Assembly: GCF_015767245.1 (NCBI RefSeq)
Contig: NZ_JADOTV010000023.1
Location: forward strand, 1 to 64,000
From: Aureivirga sp. CE67
GTDB lineage: Bacteria; Bacteroidota; Bacteroidia; Flavobacteriales; Flavobacteriaceae
Direction of reading: 5' to 3'
Length of the DNA: 64,000 nt
A program made the translations under genes and the position numbers. Shown here piece by piece: positions 8,919 through 17,415 of the stretch. Positions within the stretch are counted from its first letter, which is position 1, and each line of letters begins with the position of its first letter. The notes below the pieces were generated by a model. That model was not told the origin of the DNA, searched no databases, and was given only the letters and a program-made list of their open reading frames with translations.

Positions 8919-9608
8919 ATGATTACAATAAAAAAATTGCATAAATCTTATCCTATAGGGAAAGATTTTTTACATGTTTTAAAAGGGATTGACTTAGAAG
9001 TCAAGGAAGGAGAATTTGTTTCAATCATGGGGTCTTCAGGTTCCGGAAAATCAACTTTACTTAATATTTTAGGTTTGTTAGATGTTCATGATGAAGGAGA
9101 ATATTATTTAAACGGACAGTTGATTCATGATTTAGATGAAAGAAAAGCTGCAATTTTACGTAATAAATTTTTGGGATTTGTTTTTCAATCCTTTAACTTA
9201 ATATCTTATAAAACAGCAGTCGAAAATGTTGCTCTACCACTTTATTATAAAGGATTAGGTAGAAAAGAAAGACACGAAAAAGCTTTGGAATATTTAGAGA
9301 AAGTTGGATTAAAAGAATGGGCAAACCACTTACCAAATGAGTTGTCTGGAGGGCAAAAACAACGTGTGGCAATTGCAAGAGCTCTGGTGACAGAACCAAA
9401 AGTGATTTTGGCAGATGAGCCAACAGGAGCCTTAGATTCTGCTACATCAGATACGGTAATGGAAATTCTTGGAGATATTAATAAGGAAGGAATGACGATT
9501 GTCGTAATTACACACGAGGAAGATATTGCAGAAATGACACATAGAATTGTTCGATTGAAAGATGGAATAATTACAAGTGATGAAAAAACAAACCAAAAAG
9601 TAAATTAA
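8919..9608 (+). CDS. ABC transporter ATP-binding protein, MacB/LolD type
   Basis: 229 residues, the ATPase of a MacB/LolD-type mechanotransmission transporter. Walker A GSSGSGKST at 38-46, Q-loop FVFQ near 87-90, signature LSGGQ at 142-146, Walker B ILADEP at 163-168 followed by TGALD, and the switch His in VITHEED near 195. It is the first gene of a four-gene operon: its stop is 1 nt before the first permease, then the second permease 2 nt further, then the adaptor. In this family the ATPase is a separate chain rather than being fused to the permease as in E. coli MacB. Confidence 0.93.
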   Translation: MITIKKLHKSYPIGKDFLHVLKGIDLEVKEGEFVSIMGSSGSGKSTLLNILGLLDVHDEGEYYLNGQLIHDLDERKAAILRNKFLGFVFQSFNLISYKTAVENVALPLYYKGLGRKERHEKALEYLEKVGLKEWANHLPNELSGGQKQRVAIARALVTEPKVILADEPTGALDSATSDTVMEILGDINKEGMTIVVITHEEDIAEMTHRIVRLKDGIITSDEKTNQKVN

Positions 9609-9609
9609 G

Positions 9610-10842
9610 ATGTTTGATATAGATCGTTGGAACGAAATTTTTCAAACCATTAGGAAAAATAAACTTAGAACATTTTTGTCTGGTTTTACCATTACATTTG
9701 CCATACTGTTATTTACTATTTTACTTGCAATGGGTAATGGTCTGAAAAACAGTTTTTCTTCTGCTTTTAGAGATAATGCAGAAAATGCGATCTATATTTT
9801 TCCAGGTTCTACTTCTAGATCTTATAAAGGTTTACCAATTGGACGTGAAGTTCAGATGGAAACTAAAGATTTTAATTTTATTACAAAATCTTATAAGAAT
9901 CAAATTCAATATGCAACTGCAGTTGTAAACAAAAATGTACAAGCTACTTATGAACGTGAAACAAGCTCGTATAGCTTAAGAGCAGTGCATCCTCAAGAAC
10001 AATTTATTGAAATTGTACATATTATTAATGGAAGATATATCAACGAATTAGATATTGAAAACAATACAAAATCTATTGTAATAGGTAATTTAGTTCGTGA
10101 TGATTTGTTTCCTAAAGGTGTAAATCCGGTTGGAAAATATCTTAATTTAGACAATATCATGTATAAGGTAGTTGGTGTTTATGATAGTGATGGTGGAGAT
10201 CGTGACAAGCGAATCATTTATATGCCAATTACTACAGCACAAAAGCTTTATGGAAATAATCAAGATATTGATAGAATTAACTTGACTTATAATTTAAATA
10301 TGACGTATAACGAAGCAATTGACTTCGGGACAGAATTAGGAAATAAGTTAAGAGAAAGATTAAAAGCAGCACCAAATGATCAGTCTGCGATTTTTGTTCA
10401 AAATTTTGCGGAAGATGCAAAGGCGAGTAATCAAGTTTATGGAACACTTGTTTTTGTAGTTATTTTTATCGGATCAGGTACTTTGATTGCTGGTATTGTT
10501 GGTATTAGTAATATCATGGTTTATATTGTAAAAGAAAGAACAAAAGAATTTGGTATTAGAAAAGCATTAGGAGCTACACCGAGATCAATTATCGGAATGG
10601 TACTTTTTGAAGCATTTTTTATTACCGCAATTTCTGGATATATAGGTTTGGTTTTAGGAATGTTTATCGTCCGATGGATGCGAAAACCATTAGAGGAATA
10701 TTTTATTAAAAATCCAAGTGTAGATAATACAACCATTTTTGCTGCAACGATTGTTTTAGTGATAGCAGGAGTTTTTGCAGGATATTTACCAGCAAGAAAA
10801 GCAGCGAAGATTAAACCTATTGTAGCATTAAGACACGATTAA
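9610..10842 (+). CDS. ABC transporter permease, MacB/FtsX family (first)
   Basis: 410 residues with the classical layout: one N-terminal transmembrane helix (~20-42), a large periplasmic MacB_PCD-type domain (~43-275), then three helices in a C-terminal FtsX-type domain that includes VKERTKEFGIRKALGATPRSI, the coupling-helix region that docks on the ATPase. Such permeases do not form a conventional channel; they couple ATP use to periplasmic movement that drives an outer-membrane or adaptor-bound substrate. It pairs with the following permease, probably as a heterodimer, since both are encoded back to back with one ATPase. Confidence 0.9.
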   Translation: MFDIDRWNEIFQTIRKNKLRTFLSGFTITFAILLFTILLAMGNGLKNSFSSAFRDNAENAIYIFPGSTSRSYKGLPIGREVQMETKDFNFITKSYKNQIQYATAVVNKNVQATYERETSSYSLRAVHPQEQFIEIVHIINGRYINELDIENNTKSIVIGNLVRDDLFPKGVNPVGKYLNLDNIMYKVVGVYDSDGGDRDKRIIYMPITTAQKLYGNNQDIDRINLTYNLNMTYNEAIDFGTELGNKLRERLKAAPNDQSAIFVQNFAEDAKASNQVYGTLVFVVIFIGSGTLIAGIVGISNIMVYIVKERTKEFGIRKALGATPRSIIGMVLFEAFFITAISGYIGLVLGMFIVRWMRKPLEEYFIKNPSVDNTTIFAATIVLVIAGVFAGYLPARKAAKIKPIVALRHD

Positions 10843-10844
10843 TT

Positions 10845-12083
10845 ATGTTAAAAAATATATTTGATAAAGATACTTGGCAAGAAATTTCAGAGGTTTTACG
10901 AAAAAATAAATTTCGTACAGCTGTGACGATGCTTGGAGTTTTTTGGGGAGTTTTCTTATTAGTTTCACTACTTGGAGCTGCTCGTGGTCTTAAAAATAAG
11001 TTTGATCAAGAGCTTGGAGATTTCGCAACAAATAGTGTTTTTATTTGGGCGCAAACAACTAGTAAACCATTTAAAGGTTTTCAAAAAGGAAGACCAATTA
11101 CATTGAATTTAAAAGATGTAGAAATTATAAGAAATGGAGTAGAAGGAGTTGAATATGTAGTTCCAAGAAACCAAACAACAAGTACAGTGAAGTACAAAAC
11201 TAGAAAAGTAAGTTTTGGTATCAGTGGAGATTATCCTTTCTTAGCTGAAGTACAGAAGCAAAATTTAGTTTTTGGTAGATTTATAGATCATTTGGATGTT
11301 GAAGAAAAAAGAAAAGTGTGTGTGATTTCTGTAGATGTATATCGCCAACTTTTTAATGAAGGAGAATATGTGATCGGAAGATATATAAGTATAAATGATA
11401 TTAATTTTAAGATTGTAGGTTTAAATAAAAATGGAAGAAATGGACCTTCAGATGATATTAATATTCCATTTACTACATTTCAAGAAATTTATAATAAAGG
11501 AGAAGATATTAGTTGGATGATGATTACAGCTAATTCCGGCTACAATATTAATGATGTTGAAAATCAGGCGAAAACTTTATTAAAAATAGCTCATAATATT
11601 AATCCAGAAGATACAAGAGCTCTAGGGAGTTTTAACTTTGGAGAGTTATTCAAGAAGTTGACAGGTTTTTTATCTGGGATGCAGTTTTTGACAATATTTG
11701 TAGGAATTTCTACTTTAATAGCAGGAGTTTTTGCAATTGGAAATATATTATTAATTACAGTAAAAGAAAGAACGAAAGAAATTGGAGTTCGAAGAGCATT
11801 GGGTGCGAAACCTCTAGAAATTAAAATGCAGATAATTCTAGAATCCGTCACCTTGACATTGTTCGCCGGTGTTTTAGGGATTATTTTCGGAGGGTTTATT
11901 TTATATTTAATAAATGCTTTTTCAGAAAATTCGCCAGAACCAATATTGGTAAATGCTTCAGTGAGTATTCCAATAGTTTTAGCAGCTTTAGGTACTTTAA
12001 TTTTAATGGGATCTTTAATCGGATTGATTCCTGCACATCGTGCAATTATTATTAAACCAATTGACGCATTAAGAGAAGAATAG
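10845..12083 (+). CDS. ABC transporter permease, MacB/FtsX family (second)
   Basis: 412 residues and the same architecture as its upstream neighbour, of which it is a diverged paralogue: N-terminal helix (~25-47), periplasmic MacB_PCD domain, and C-terminal FtsX domain with VKERTKEIGVRRALGAKPLEI. It starts 2 nt after the first permease ends, which indicates translational coupling. Two non-identical permeases sharing one ATPase and one adaptor is the usual Bacteroidota arrangement and suggests a heterodimeric pump. Confidence 0.9.
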   Translation: MLKNIFDKDTWQEISEVLRKNKFRTAVTMLGVFWGVFLLVSLLGAARGLKNKFDQELGDFATNSVFIWAQTTSKPFKGFQKGRPITLNLKDVEIIRNGVEGVEYVVPRNQTTSTVKYKTRKVSFGISGDYPFLAEVQKQNLVFGRFIDHLDVEEKRKVCVISVDVYRQLFNEGEYVIGRYISINDINFKIVGLNKNGRNGPSDDINIPFTTFQEIYNKGEDISWMMITANSGYNINDVENQAKTLLKIAHNINPEDTRALGSFNFGELFKKLTGFLSGMQFLTIFVGISTLIAGVFAIGNILLITVKERTKEIGVRRALGAKPLEIKMQIILESVTLTLFAGVLGIIFGGFILYLINAFSENSPEPILVNASVSIPIVLAALGTLILMGSLIGLIPAHRAIIIKPIDALREE

Positions 12084-12110
12084 TTTTTAAGATTGAAAAA
12101 TAATTTATAA

Positions 12111-13430
12111 ATGAGGAGAAAAATAATTATAGGTATTATTTTAATTGCTTTTATTGCAGTGCTTGTAATGTTCGCAAGAAATAATAGTAAATCGCCTACA
12201 GTATATAGTACGGAAAAGCCATTTTATACAAACATTGTAAAGAAAACAGTGGCTACAGGTAGTATTATTCCTTTAGAAAAAATTGAAATTAAACCACAAA
12301 TTCCAGGAATTATTGAAAAAATTCATGCGGAAGAAGGACAAATTGTAAAACGAGGAGACTTGATTGCAACTGTTCGAGTGGTGCCAAATATTTCCAATTT
12401 GAACAGTGCAAATGGAAGTGTGAAAAATGCAAGAATTGAATTCCAAAACCAACAAATTCTTTATAACAGAAACAAAAACCTTTATGAAAAAGGAGTGATT
12501 TCTAAACAAGATTTTGAAAGTGCTGAGTTATCTTATAATACAGCTAAGCAAGCTTTAGTAAATGCTGAATCTAATTTGGAAGTAATCAAAAGAGGTTATT
12601 CTAATGATTTAAAACGTTTGGCAAATACGAATATTACAGCGCAAATTTCAGGAACAATTCTTACAATTCCGGTAAAAGTAGGGAATCAGGTAATTGAGAG
12701 TAACTCATTTAATGCAGGTACTACGATTGCAACCATTGCTGATTTGAACAAAATGATTTTCGAAGGGAAAGTAGATGAATCTGAAGTTGGAGCTTTAAAA
12801 GACGGAACGAAATTAGAAGTTTCTATTGGAGCAATTCCAAACAAAAAGTTTCCTGCTGAGCTAAACTTTATCGCGCCACAAGGAAGTAAAGAAGGTGGAG
12901 CAGTACAGTTTATTATCAAAGCAAACATGACTTTGGATAATAAAAACTTTATTCGTGCAGGATATAGTGCAAATGCAGATATTATTCTTGCAAAAAGAGA
13001 TAGTGTATTGGCTATAAAAGAAGCTGTCTTACTTTTTGATAATAAAACTGATCAACCATATGTAGAAGTTGAAACAGGAAATCAAGAATTTACTAGAAAA
13101 GATGTGAAACTTGGTCTTTCTGATGGTATTAATGTAGAAATTCTTTCAGGTTTAACTCCAGATGATAAAATTAAAATTTGGAATAAAGTTTCCAATGGAA
13201 AAGATGAAAAAGGAAAGTATGGTAAGCCAGAAAAAGACAGAGAAAGCGAGAAGAGTAAACAAGAAAGAGAAGGACAAACAGAGCAACAAACAGAAGAAGG
13301 AAGTACTAGTTCTGAACCAGCTGATCAACCAACAGACGGAGGAAGTGATAGCGGAAGTGGAAGCGATGGAAGTGGAAGCGGTGACGGAGGTTCTTCTGGA
13401 GGATCTGATGGTGGAGGATCTGGAAGTTAA
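12111..13430 (+). CDS. Periplasmic adaptor (MacA/HlyD-type membrane fusion protein) with Gly/Ser/Asp-rich tail
   Basis: 439 residues. An N-terminal anchor (residues ~4-22) is followed by the lipoyl-like half motifs (IEIKPQIPGIIEKIHAEEGQ), a long coiled-coil hairpin (~105-165), a second lipoyl half and the beta-barrel and membrane-proximal domains up to ~370. It should link the permease pair to a TolC-like outer-membrane channel, which is not encoded here. The unusual part is the last ~75 residues: a Lys/Glu/Gln-rich charged stretch, then an almost pure Gly/Ser/Asp tail (from ~405). Such a tail is not part of the adaptor fold. A terminator hairpin lies 25 nt after the stop and closes the operon. 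Confidence 0.9.
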   Translation: MRRKIIIGIILIAFIAVLVMFARNNSKSPTVYSTEKPFYTNIVKKTVATGSIIPLEKIEIKPQIPGIIEKIHAEEGQIVKRGDLIATVRVVPNISNLNSANGSVKNARIEFQNQQILYNRNKNLYEKGVISKQDFESAELSYNTAKQALVNAESNLEVIKRGYSNDLKRLANTNITAQISGTILTIPVKVGNQVIESNSFNAGTTIATIADLNKMIFEGKVDESEVGALKDGTKLEVSIGAIPNKKFPAELNFIAPQGSKEGGAVQFIIKANMTLDNKNFIRAGYSANADIILAKRDSVLAIKEAVLLFDNKTDQPYVEVETGNQEFTRKDVKLGLSDGINVEILSGLTPDDKIKIWNKVSNGKDEKGKYGKPEKDRESEKSKQEREGQTEQQTEEGSTSSEPADQPTDGGSDSGSGSDGSGSGDGGSSGGSDGGGSGS

Positions 13431-13454
13431 GATATAAACAAAATTAATCTTTAT

Positions 13455-13495
13455 AAATCTCAAAGAAGTCATCGTATTTCTTTGAGATTTTTTTT
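13455..13495 (+). terminator. Terminator of the MacAB-type operon
   Basis: A perfect 13-bp stem (AAATCTCAAAGAA 13455-13467 with TTCTTTGAGATTT 13478-13490), 10-nt loop, then a T-run. It covers the in-frame TTG at 13482 and so argues that the next gene starts at ATG 13509. Confidence 0.85.
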
Positions 13496-13508
13496 AAATA
13501 AAAATTTT

Positions 13509-14108
13509 ATGGAATATTTATTAATAAGTATCGATACCGAAATGGTAGAGGCTTGGAAAAGGTATTTTTCTGAGGAAGCAAATGTTCAAATTATTGAAGA
13601 TGACATTACAAAATATGACGTAGATGCCATTGTTAGCCCGGCAAATTCTTTTGGTTTTATGGATGGAGGAGTCGATTTGGCTATTTCAAAATATATTGGA
13701 TGGCATGTTGAAGAAAGATTGCGAAAAAGAATTAAAGAATCTGATTTAGGAGAATTATTAATTGGTCAAACAATGATTATTGAAACAGATTTTGAAAAAA
13801 TTCCTTATGTGATTTCTGCGCCTTCTATGAGAGTTCCGATGAGTTTTAATATTGCAACATCTGTAAATGCTTATTTAGCGATGAAAGCAACTTTGATTGC
13901 TGCAAAAAAACATCCGAAAATAAATAAGATATCGATGACAAGTTTTTGTACAGGAACTGGAAGAATGGATAAAGATATTGCTGCAAGTCAGATGTATCAA
14001 GCTTTTTTAGAAATTGAAAAGGAGCAACAAAAATATTTTGAAGATTTTGGTGGAGCTCAAAAGTATCAATATGAGTTGAATAAAGAAGGGATGATTTTTG
14101 ATTATTAA
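13509..14108 (+). CDS. Macro-domain protein
   Basis: 199 residues from ATG 13509; a longer TTG frame from 13482 would begin inside the upstream terminator and is rejected. The protein contains the ADP-ribose-binding macro signature DAIVSPANSFGFMDGGVDLAI (residues ~42-62), with the conserved Asn of the PAN segment and the Gly-rich loop that grips the distal ribose, plus a C-terminal FCTGTGRM phosphate loop. Macro domains bind or hydrolyse ADP-ribose derivatives on proteins or nucleic acids. The member type (hydrolase or reader) cannot be told by eye. It is transcribed in the same direction as lhgO but separated from it by 51 nt. Confidence 0.88.
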   Translation: MEYLLISIDTEMVEAWKRYFSEEANVQIIEDDITKYDVDAIVSPANSFGFMDGGVDLAISKYIGWHVEERLRKRIKESDLGELLIGQTMIIETDFEKIPYVISAPSMRVPMSFNIATSVNAYLAMKATLIAAKKHPKINKISMTSFCTGTGRMDKDIAASQMYQAFLEIEKEQQKYFEDFGGAQKYQYELNKEGMIFDY

Positions 14109-14159
14109 GCGAATATTATTTTGTTTAAAATTGATTAAGTTTGCTCAAATATTTAGAAT

Positions 14160-15359
14160 ATGAGTAATCATACATACGATTTTGCAATAATTGGTGGAGG
14201 AATTGTTGGTGTCGCAACTGCGTATAAACTTCAACAAAAATACCCAAATAAATCCATTGTTATTTTTGAAAAAGAAAAAACAATTGGAGCGCATCAGACA
14301 GGTCGAAATTCAGGAGTAATTCATTCAGGGATTTATTATAAACCAGGTTCCTATAAAGCTTTAAATTGTAAAAATGGGAGAGATCAGTTAGTTGATTTTG
14401 TAGAAAAATATAATGTGAAACATGAAATATGTGGAAAAGTTATTGTTGCTACAAAAGAATCAGAAATTCCAATTTTAGATAATATTTACAAGAGAGGAGT
14501 TGAAAATGGAACACCAGGAATTCGTTTTGTAAATAATGAAGAAATTAAAGAAAAAGAACCTTTAATTGATGCTATCAAGGGAATTTGGGTACCAACTGCT
14601 GGAATTGTGGATTATGTAGGAATGTGTGAAAAAATGGTTGCTCTTCTTCAAAATATGCAATCAAAAAGTAAAATTTATCTAGAAACAAAAGTTGAAAACG
14701 TTTTAGAAAAAGAAAATACTTCTTTAATTCAAACATCAAATGGAGATTTTGAAGCCTCCAAAGTTATTTTTTGTACGGGCTTATTTTCAGATAGAAATGC
14801 TGTAAAAGATGATTTGAAAATCAATATGCAAATTGTTGGTTTTAGAGGAGATTATTACGAATTAGTTCCTGAAGCTCGATATAAAATTAAAGGTTTAGTA
14901 TATCCAGTTCCTGATCCGCAGTTTCCTTTTTTAGGAGTGCATTTTACAAAAATGACAACTGGAGCAATCGAATGTGGACCAAATGCTGTTTTTACTTTTA
15001 AGAGAGAAGGTTATAAAAGGACTAGTTTTAATTTAAAAGATTCTTGGCAAGCTTTGACTTATAAAGGAACTTGGAAAATATTCTTAACACATTGGAGGAA
15101 AGGATTGGATGAATATAAACGAGCTTTTTCTAAAAAACTTTTCGTGAAAGAATTGCAAAAAATGATGCCAACACTTACCATGGATGATGTTCGATATTGT
15201 AGAGCAGGAGTAAGAGCGCAAGCTTTAGATTCTGAGGGAGGATTGGTAGATGATTTTTTAATAGAAACTAAAAAGAATCATGTTCATGTACTAAATGCAC
15301 CATCTCCTGCAGCAACTTCATGTTTAGCAATTGCAGATCAGATTGTAGAAAAAATATAA
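14160..15359 (+). CDS. lhgO: L-2-hydroxyglutarate oxidase/dehydrogenase
   Basis: 399 residues of the FAD-dependent DAO fold. The dinucleotide-binding loop is at the N-terminus (AIIGGGIVGVATAY, residues 9-22), followed by the LhgO-specific HQTGRNSGVIHSGIYYKPGS block that surrounds the flavin. The C-terminus has the expected NAPSPAATSCLAIA substrate/flavin segment. The enzyme oxidises L-2-hydroxyglutarate to 2-oxoglutarate and passes electrons to the quinone pool, removing a by-product of malate and 2-oxoglutarate metabolism. Full length, all motifs intact. A strong hairpin terminator follows. Confidence 0.93.
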   Translation: MSNHTYDFAIIGGGIVGVATAYKLQQKYPNKSIVIFEKEKTIGAHQTGRNSGVIHSGIYYKPGSYKALNCKNGRDQLVDFVEKYNVKHEICGKVIVATKESEIPILDNIYKRGVENGTPGIRFVNNEEIKEKEPLIDAIKGIWVPTAGIVDYVGMCEKMVALLQNMQSKSKIYLETKVENVLEKENTSLIQTSNGDFEASKVIFCTGLFSDRNAVKDDLKINMQIVGFRGDYYELVPEARYKIKGLVYPVPDPQFPFLGVHFTKMTTGAIECGPNAVFTFKREGYKRTSFNLKDSWQALTYKGTWKIFLTHWRKGLDEYKRAFSKKLFVKELQKMMPTLTMDDVRYCRAGVRAQALDSEGGLVDDFLIETKKNHVHVLNAPSPAATSCLAIADQIVEKI

Positions 15360-15365
15360 AACAAA

Positions 15366-15395
15366 AAAGCTATTTCTAATCAAAGAAATAGCTTT
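15366..15395. terminator. Bidirectional hairpin terminator
   Basis: Perfect 12-bp stem (AAAGCTATTTCT 15366-15377 with AGAAATAGCTTT 15384-15395) and 6-nt loop between the convergent lhgO gene and the lipoprotein gene ending at 15421. Confidence 0.85.
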
Positions 15396-15420
15396 AAATT
15401 AATGGTTATATTAATTTGGA

Positions 15421-16209
15421 TTAGTTCGAAACTTGATATTCAATGATTGTCTCGCTTTGAGATTGTTCCATTGAAGTTGGGAAATCTAAATTAAGACCTA
15501 AAGCTGATAAATCTGCAAGCTCATATTTTAATGTAGTTTGAGATTCAACAAGTCCGATTCCCTCAGCATAATATGCATCTACTGTAATTACATCTTGTTC
15601 TGGTAAAAGATCAATTTCAATTAATAATTGTGTAGAGATTTTTAAATTCAAAGTCATTTTAACTCTAATAATGTTGTTATAAGTAACTCCATTAATATTT
15701 TTAGAAGAAAGGAATTCTTCGTTTTTAAACTTAATTCCGTAATCTGATTTAAGAGTCATTCCAGAGAATTCTTGCTCTGTTTGTCCTGATTGCTCATAAA
15801 GAGTTTCTTCTACAGAAGCAGTCTCACTTAAAAATCTTGCATCGTCTAAAGAAATTTCTAAATCAAGAATGTTTCCAATAACATCTCCAGCATTTACATT
15901 TCCTTTTAAATAATAATTTCCATTTTCTACTTTCACATCATTTTGTGTAAGCATTCCCATGAAAAGATTTGTAGAAACATCTTTCACTTCAAAATCATAG
16001 TAATTATTATTTACTGATGCGATATAAAGTGAATCTGTAGAAGGTTCTACATCTTCCATTACAGAATTGTATTTCCAATAATTTGAATTATCAGAAGATG
16101 GAAAGAATGATTGGTTTGAAGTTACATCATTTTCATCATCATCAGAACAAGAAACCATAGTTGTTAATCCTGCTGCAAGGATGAATGCTTTGTAAAGTAA
16201 TTTTTTCAT
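15421..16209 (-). CDS. Lipoprotein of unknown function
   Basis: 262 residues with a signal peptide ending at lipobox Cys21, followed directly by SDDDEND. This acidic run after the Cys resembles the signal that sends lipoproteins to the cell surface in Bacteroidota. The mature part is soluble and beta-rich, with NYWKYNSVMED near residue 44, a start seen in several secreted Bacteroidota hypothetical proteins. No enzymatic motif was recognised. It lies 17 nt downstream of the HMG-CoA-lyase-like gene on the same strand, so the two may be co-transcribed, but a functional link is not evident. Confidence 0.7.
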   Translation of the reverse strand: MKKLLYKAFILAAGLTTMVSCSDDDENDVTSNQSFFPSSDNSNYWKYNSVMEDVEPSTDSLYIASVNNNYYDFEVKDVSTNLFMGMLTQNDVKVENGNYYLKGNVNAGDVIGNILDLEISLDDARFLSETASVEETLYEQSGQTEQEFSGMTLKSDYGIKFKNEEFLSSKNINGVTYNNIIRVKMTLNLKISTQLLIEIDLLPEQDVITVDAYYAEGIGLVESQTTLKYELADLSALGLNLDFPTSMEQSQSETIIEYQVSN

Positions 16210-16226
16210 TAATAAAGTTTTTTTAG

Positions 16227-17102
16227 TTATAGAAATATTTTAAGAGCCTCGTTATAAGCACTCTCAAAGCTCATAGCTTTTAAATTTGTATCCGCTTTTT
16301 GTTGGTTAAAATATGAAACCATTTTTTCAGTTGGCATATTACCAGTTAGTTCATCTTTCGCCATCGGACATCCTCCATAACCTTTGATTGCTCCATCAAA
16401 TCGTAAACAACCAGCTTTATATGCAGCATCTACTTTTTCAAACCAAGCAGCTTGTGTAGTATGCAAATGAGCTCCAAATTCAATTTCTGGATACTCTTTA
16501 ATTAAATTCGAAAATAAATAAGTGATAATATCTGGAGTAGAACTTCCAACAGTATCTGAAAGAGAAAGGATTTTTACTCCCATTTTAGCCAATCTTTCCG
16601 TCCAGTTTCCTACAATTTCCACATTCCATGGATCTCCGTAAGGATTTCCGAATCCCATAGAAAGGTAAGCAACAACTTCTTTATTAGATTTTACAGAAAT
16701 ATTTAAAATTTCATCCAAAACTTCGATAGATTGCTCGATTGTTTTGTGTGTATTTCGCATCTGGAAATTTTCTGAAATTGAAAAAGGGTAACCTAAATAA
16801 TCAATTTCTTCAAACTGAGAAGCATCTTGTGCTCCACGAGTATTTGCAACAATTGCTAATAATTTACTTTCTGTTTCAGATAAATCTAATTTGGATAAGA
16901 CTTCTGCAGTATCTTTCATTTGTGGAATTGCTTTTGGAGAAACAAAGCTCCCAAAATCTATAGTGTCAAATCCAACTTTCAATAATGCATTTATGTATTG
17001 TGCTTTTGCTTCTGTAGGAATGAAAGGTTTTATCCCTTGCATGGCATCTCTCGGACATTCTATTATCTTAACTCTTTTCACGTATTCTGTTTTGATGCTC
17101 AA
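16227..17102 (-). CDS. HMG-CoA lyase-like protein (HMGL/aldolase TIM barrel)
   Basis: 291 residues of the pyruvate-carboxyltransferase/HMGL superfamily. The N-terminal VKIIECPRDAMQG replaces the usual VGPRDGLQ and keeps the metal-binding Arg-Asp pair; LSLSDTVG (~180) and HLHTT (~218-222) supply the HxH metal ligands; GYGGCPMAKDELTGN (~243-257) carries the catalytic Cys of HMG-CoA lyase. The likely reaction is cleavage of 3-hydroxy-3-methylglutaryl-CoA to acetyl-CoA and acetoacetate, as in leucine breakdown. The start is a TTG at 17102: the frame has no ATG between the upstream stop (17121-17123) and the conserved core, so a UUG start is needed. Confidence 0.85.
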   Translation of the reverse strand: MSIKTEYVKRVKIIECPRDAMQGIKPFIPTEAKAQYINALLKVGFDTIDFGSFVSPKAIPQMKDTAEVLSKLDLSETESKLLAIVANTRGAQDASQFEEIDYLGYPFSISENFQMRNTHKTIEQSIEVLDEILNISVKSNKEVVAYLSMGFGNPYGDPWNVEIVGNWTERLAKMGVKILSLSDTVGSSTPDIITYLFSNLIKEYPEIEFGAHLHTTQAAWFEKVDAAYKAGCLRFDGAIKGYGGCPMAKDELTGNMPTEKMVSYFNQQKADTNLKAMSFESAYNEALKIFL

Positions 17103-17415
17103 AAATACAATTTTTCTATATTAAAAAAAATTAGTTTTTTTTAATTAAATGACTTTATTTAATTGTTACTATAAATTTATTTTATGCAATATTTTAAGAA
17201 TACATCTAATGTTATTTTAAAGCTGTAAGATGTTTTTTTTAGCTGCGTTAAATAGCTGTTTTTTTTAAGTTTAAATCGAAGTTTTTCTTTCTATTTTGTT
17301 AAAAATCAAGCTTTAAAAATAGAATTATTTTCTTTCCGTGTAAAATGTTGTAAATTTAAAAGTACCATATTGTTTTGGTTAGAAATAATTCTTTAAATCT
17401 GATTTTTGAATAAAA
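17103..17415. other. Intergenic region, divergent promoters
   Basis: About 310 bases between divergent genes. It contains three AGCTG(T/C) elements (17221, 17241, 17254), two of them followed by T8 runs, but no clear hairpin, operator or small gene. Confidence 0.4.

Noticed and set aside
13152-13472. Overlapping minus- and plus-strand frames over the end of the adaptor gene
   Set aside because: By-products of the Gly/Ser/Lys/Glu-rich tail; the adaptor frame is continuous and well supported.
13482-13508. TTG start for the macro-domain protein
   Set aside because: It lies inside the upstream terminator hairpin; ATG 13509 begins the conserved domain.
13509-14108. Macro-domain protein as part of a toxin-antitoxin or anti-phage ADP-ribosylation system
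   Set aside because: No ADP-ribosyltransferase, sirtuin or defence gene is adjacent; neighbours are an efflux operon and lhgO.
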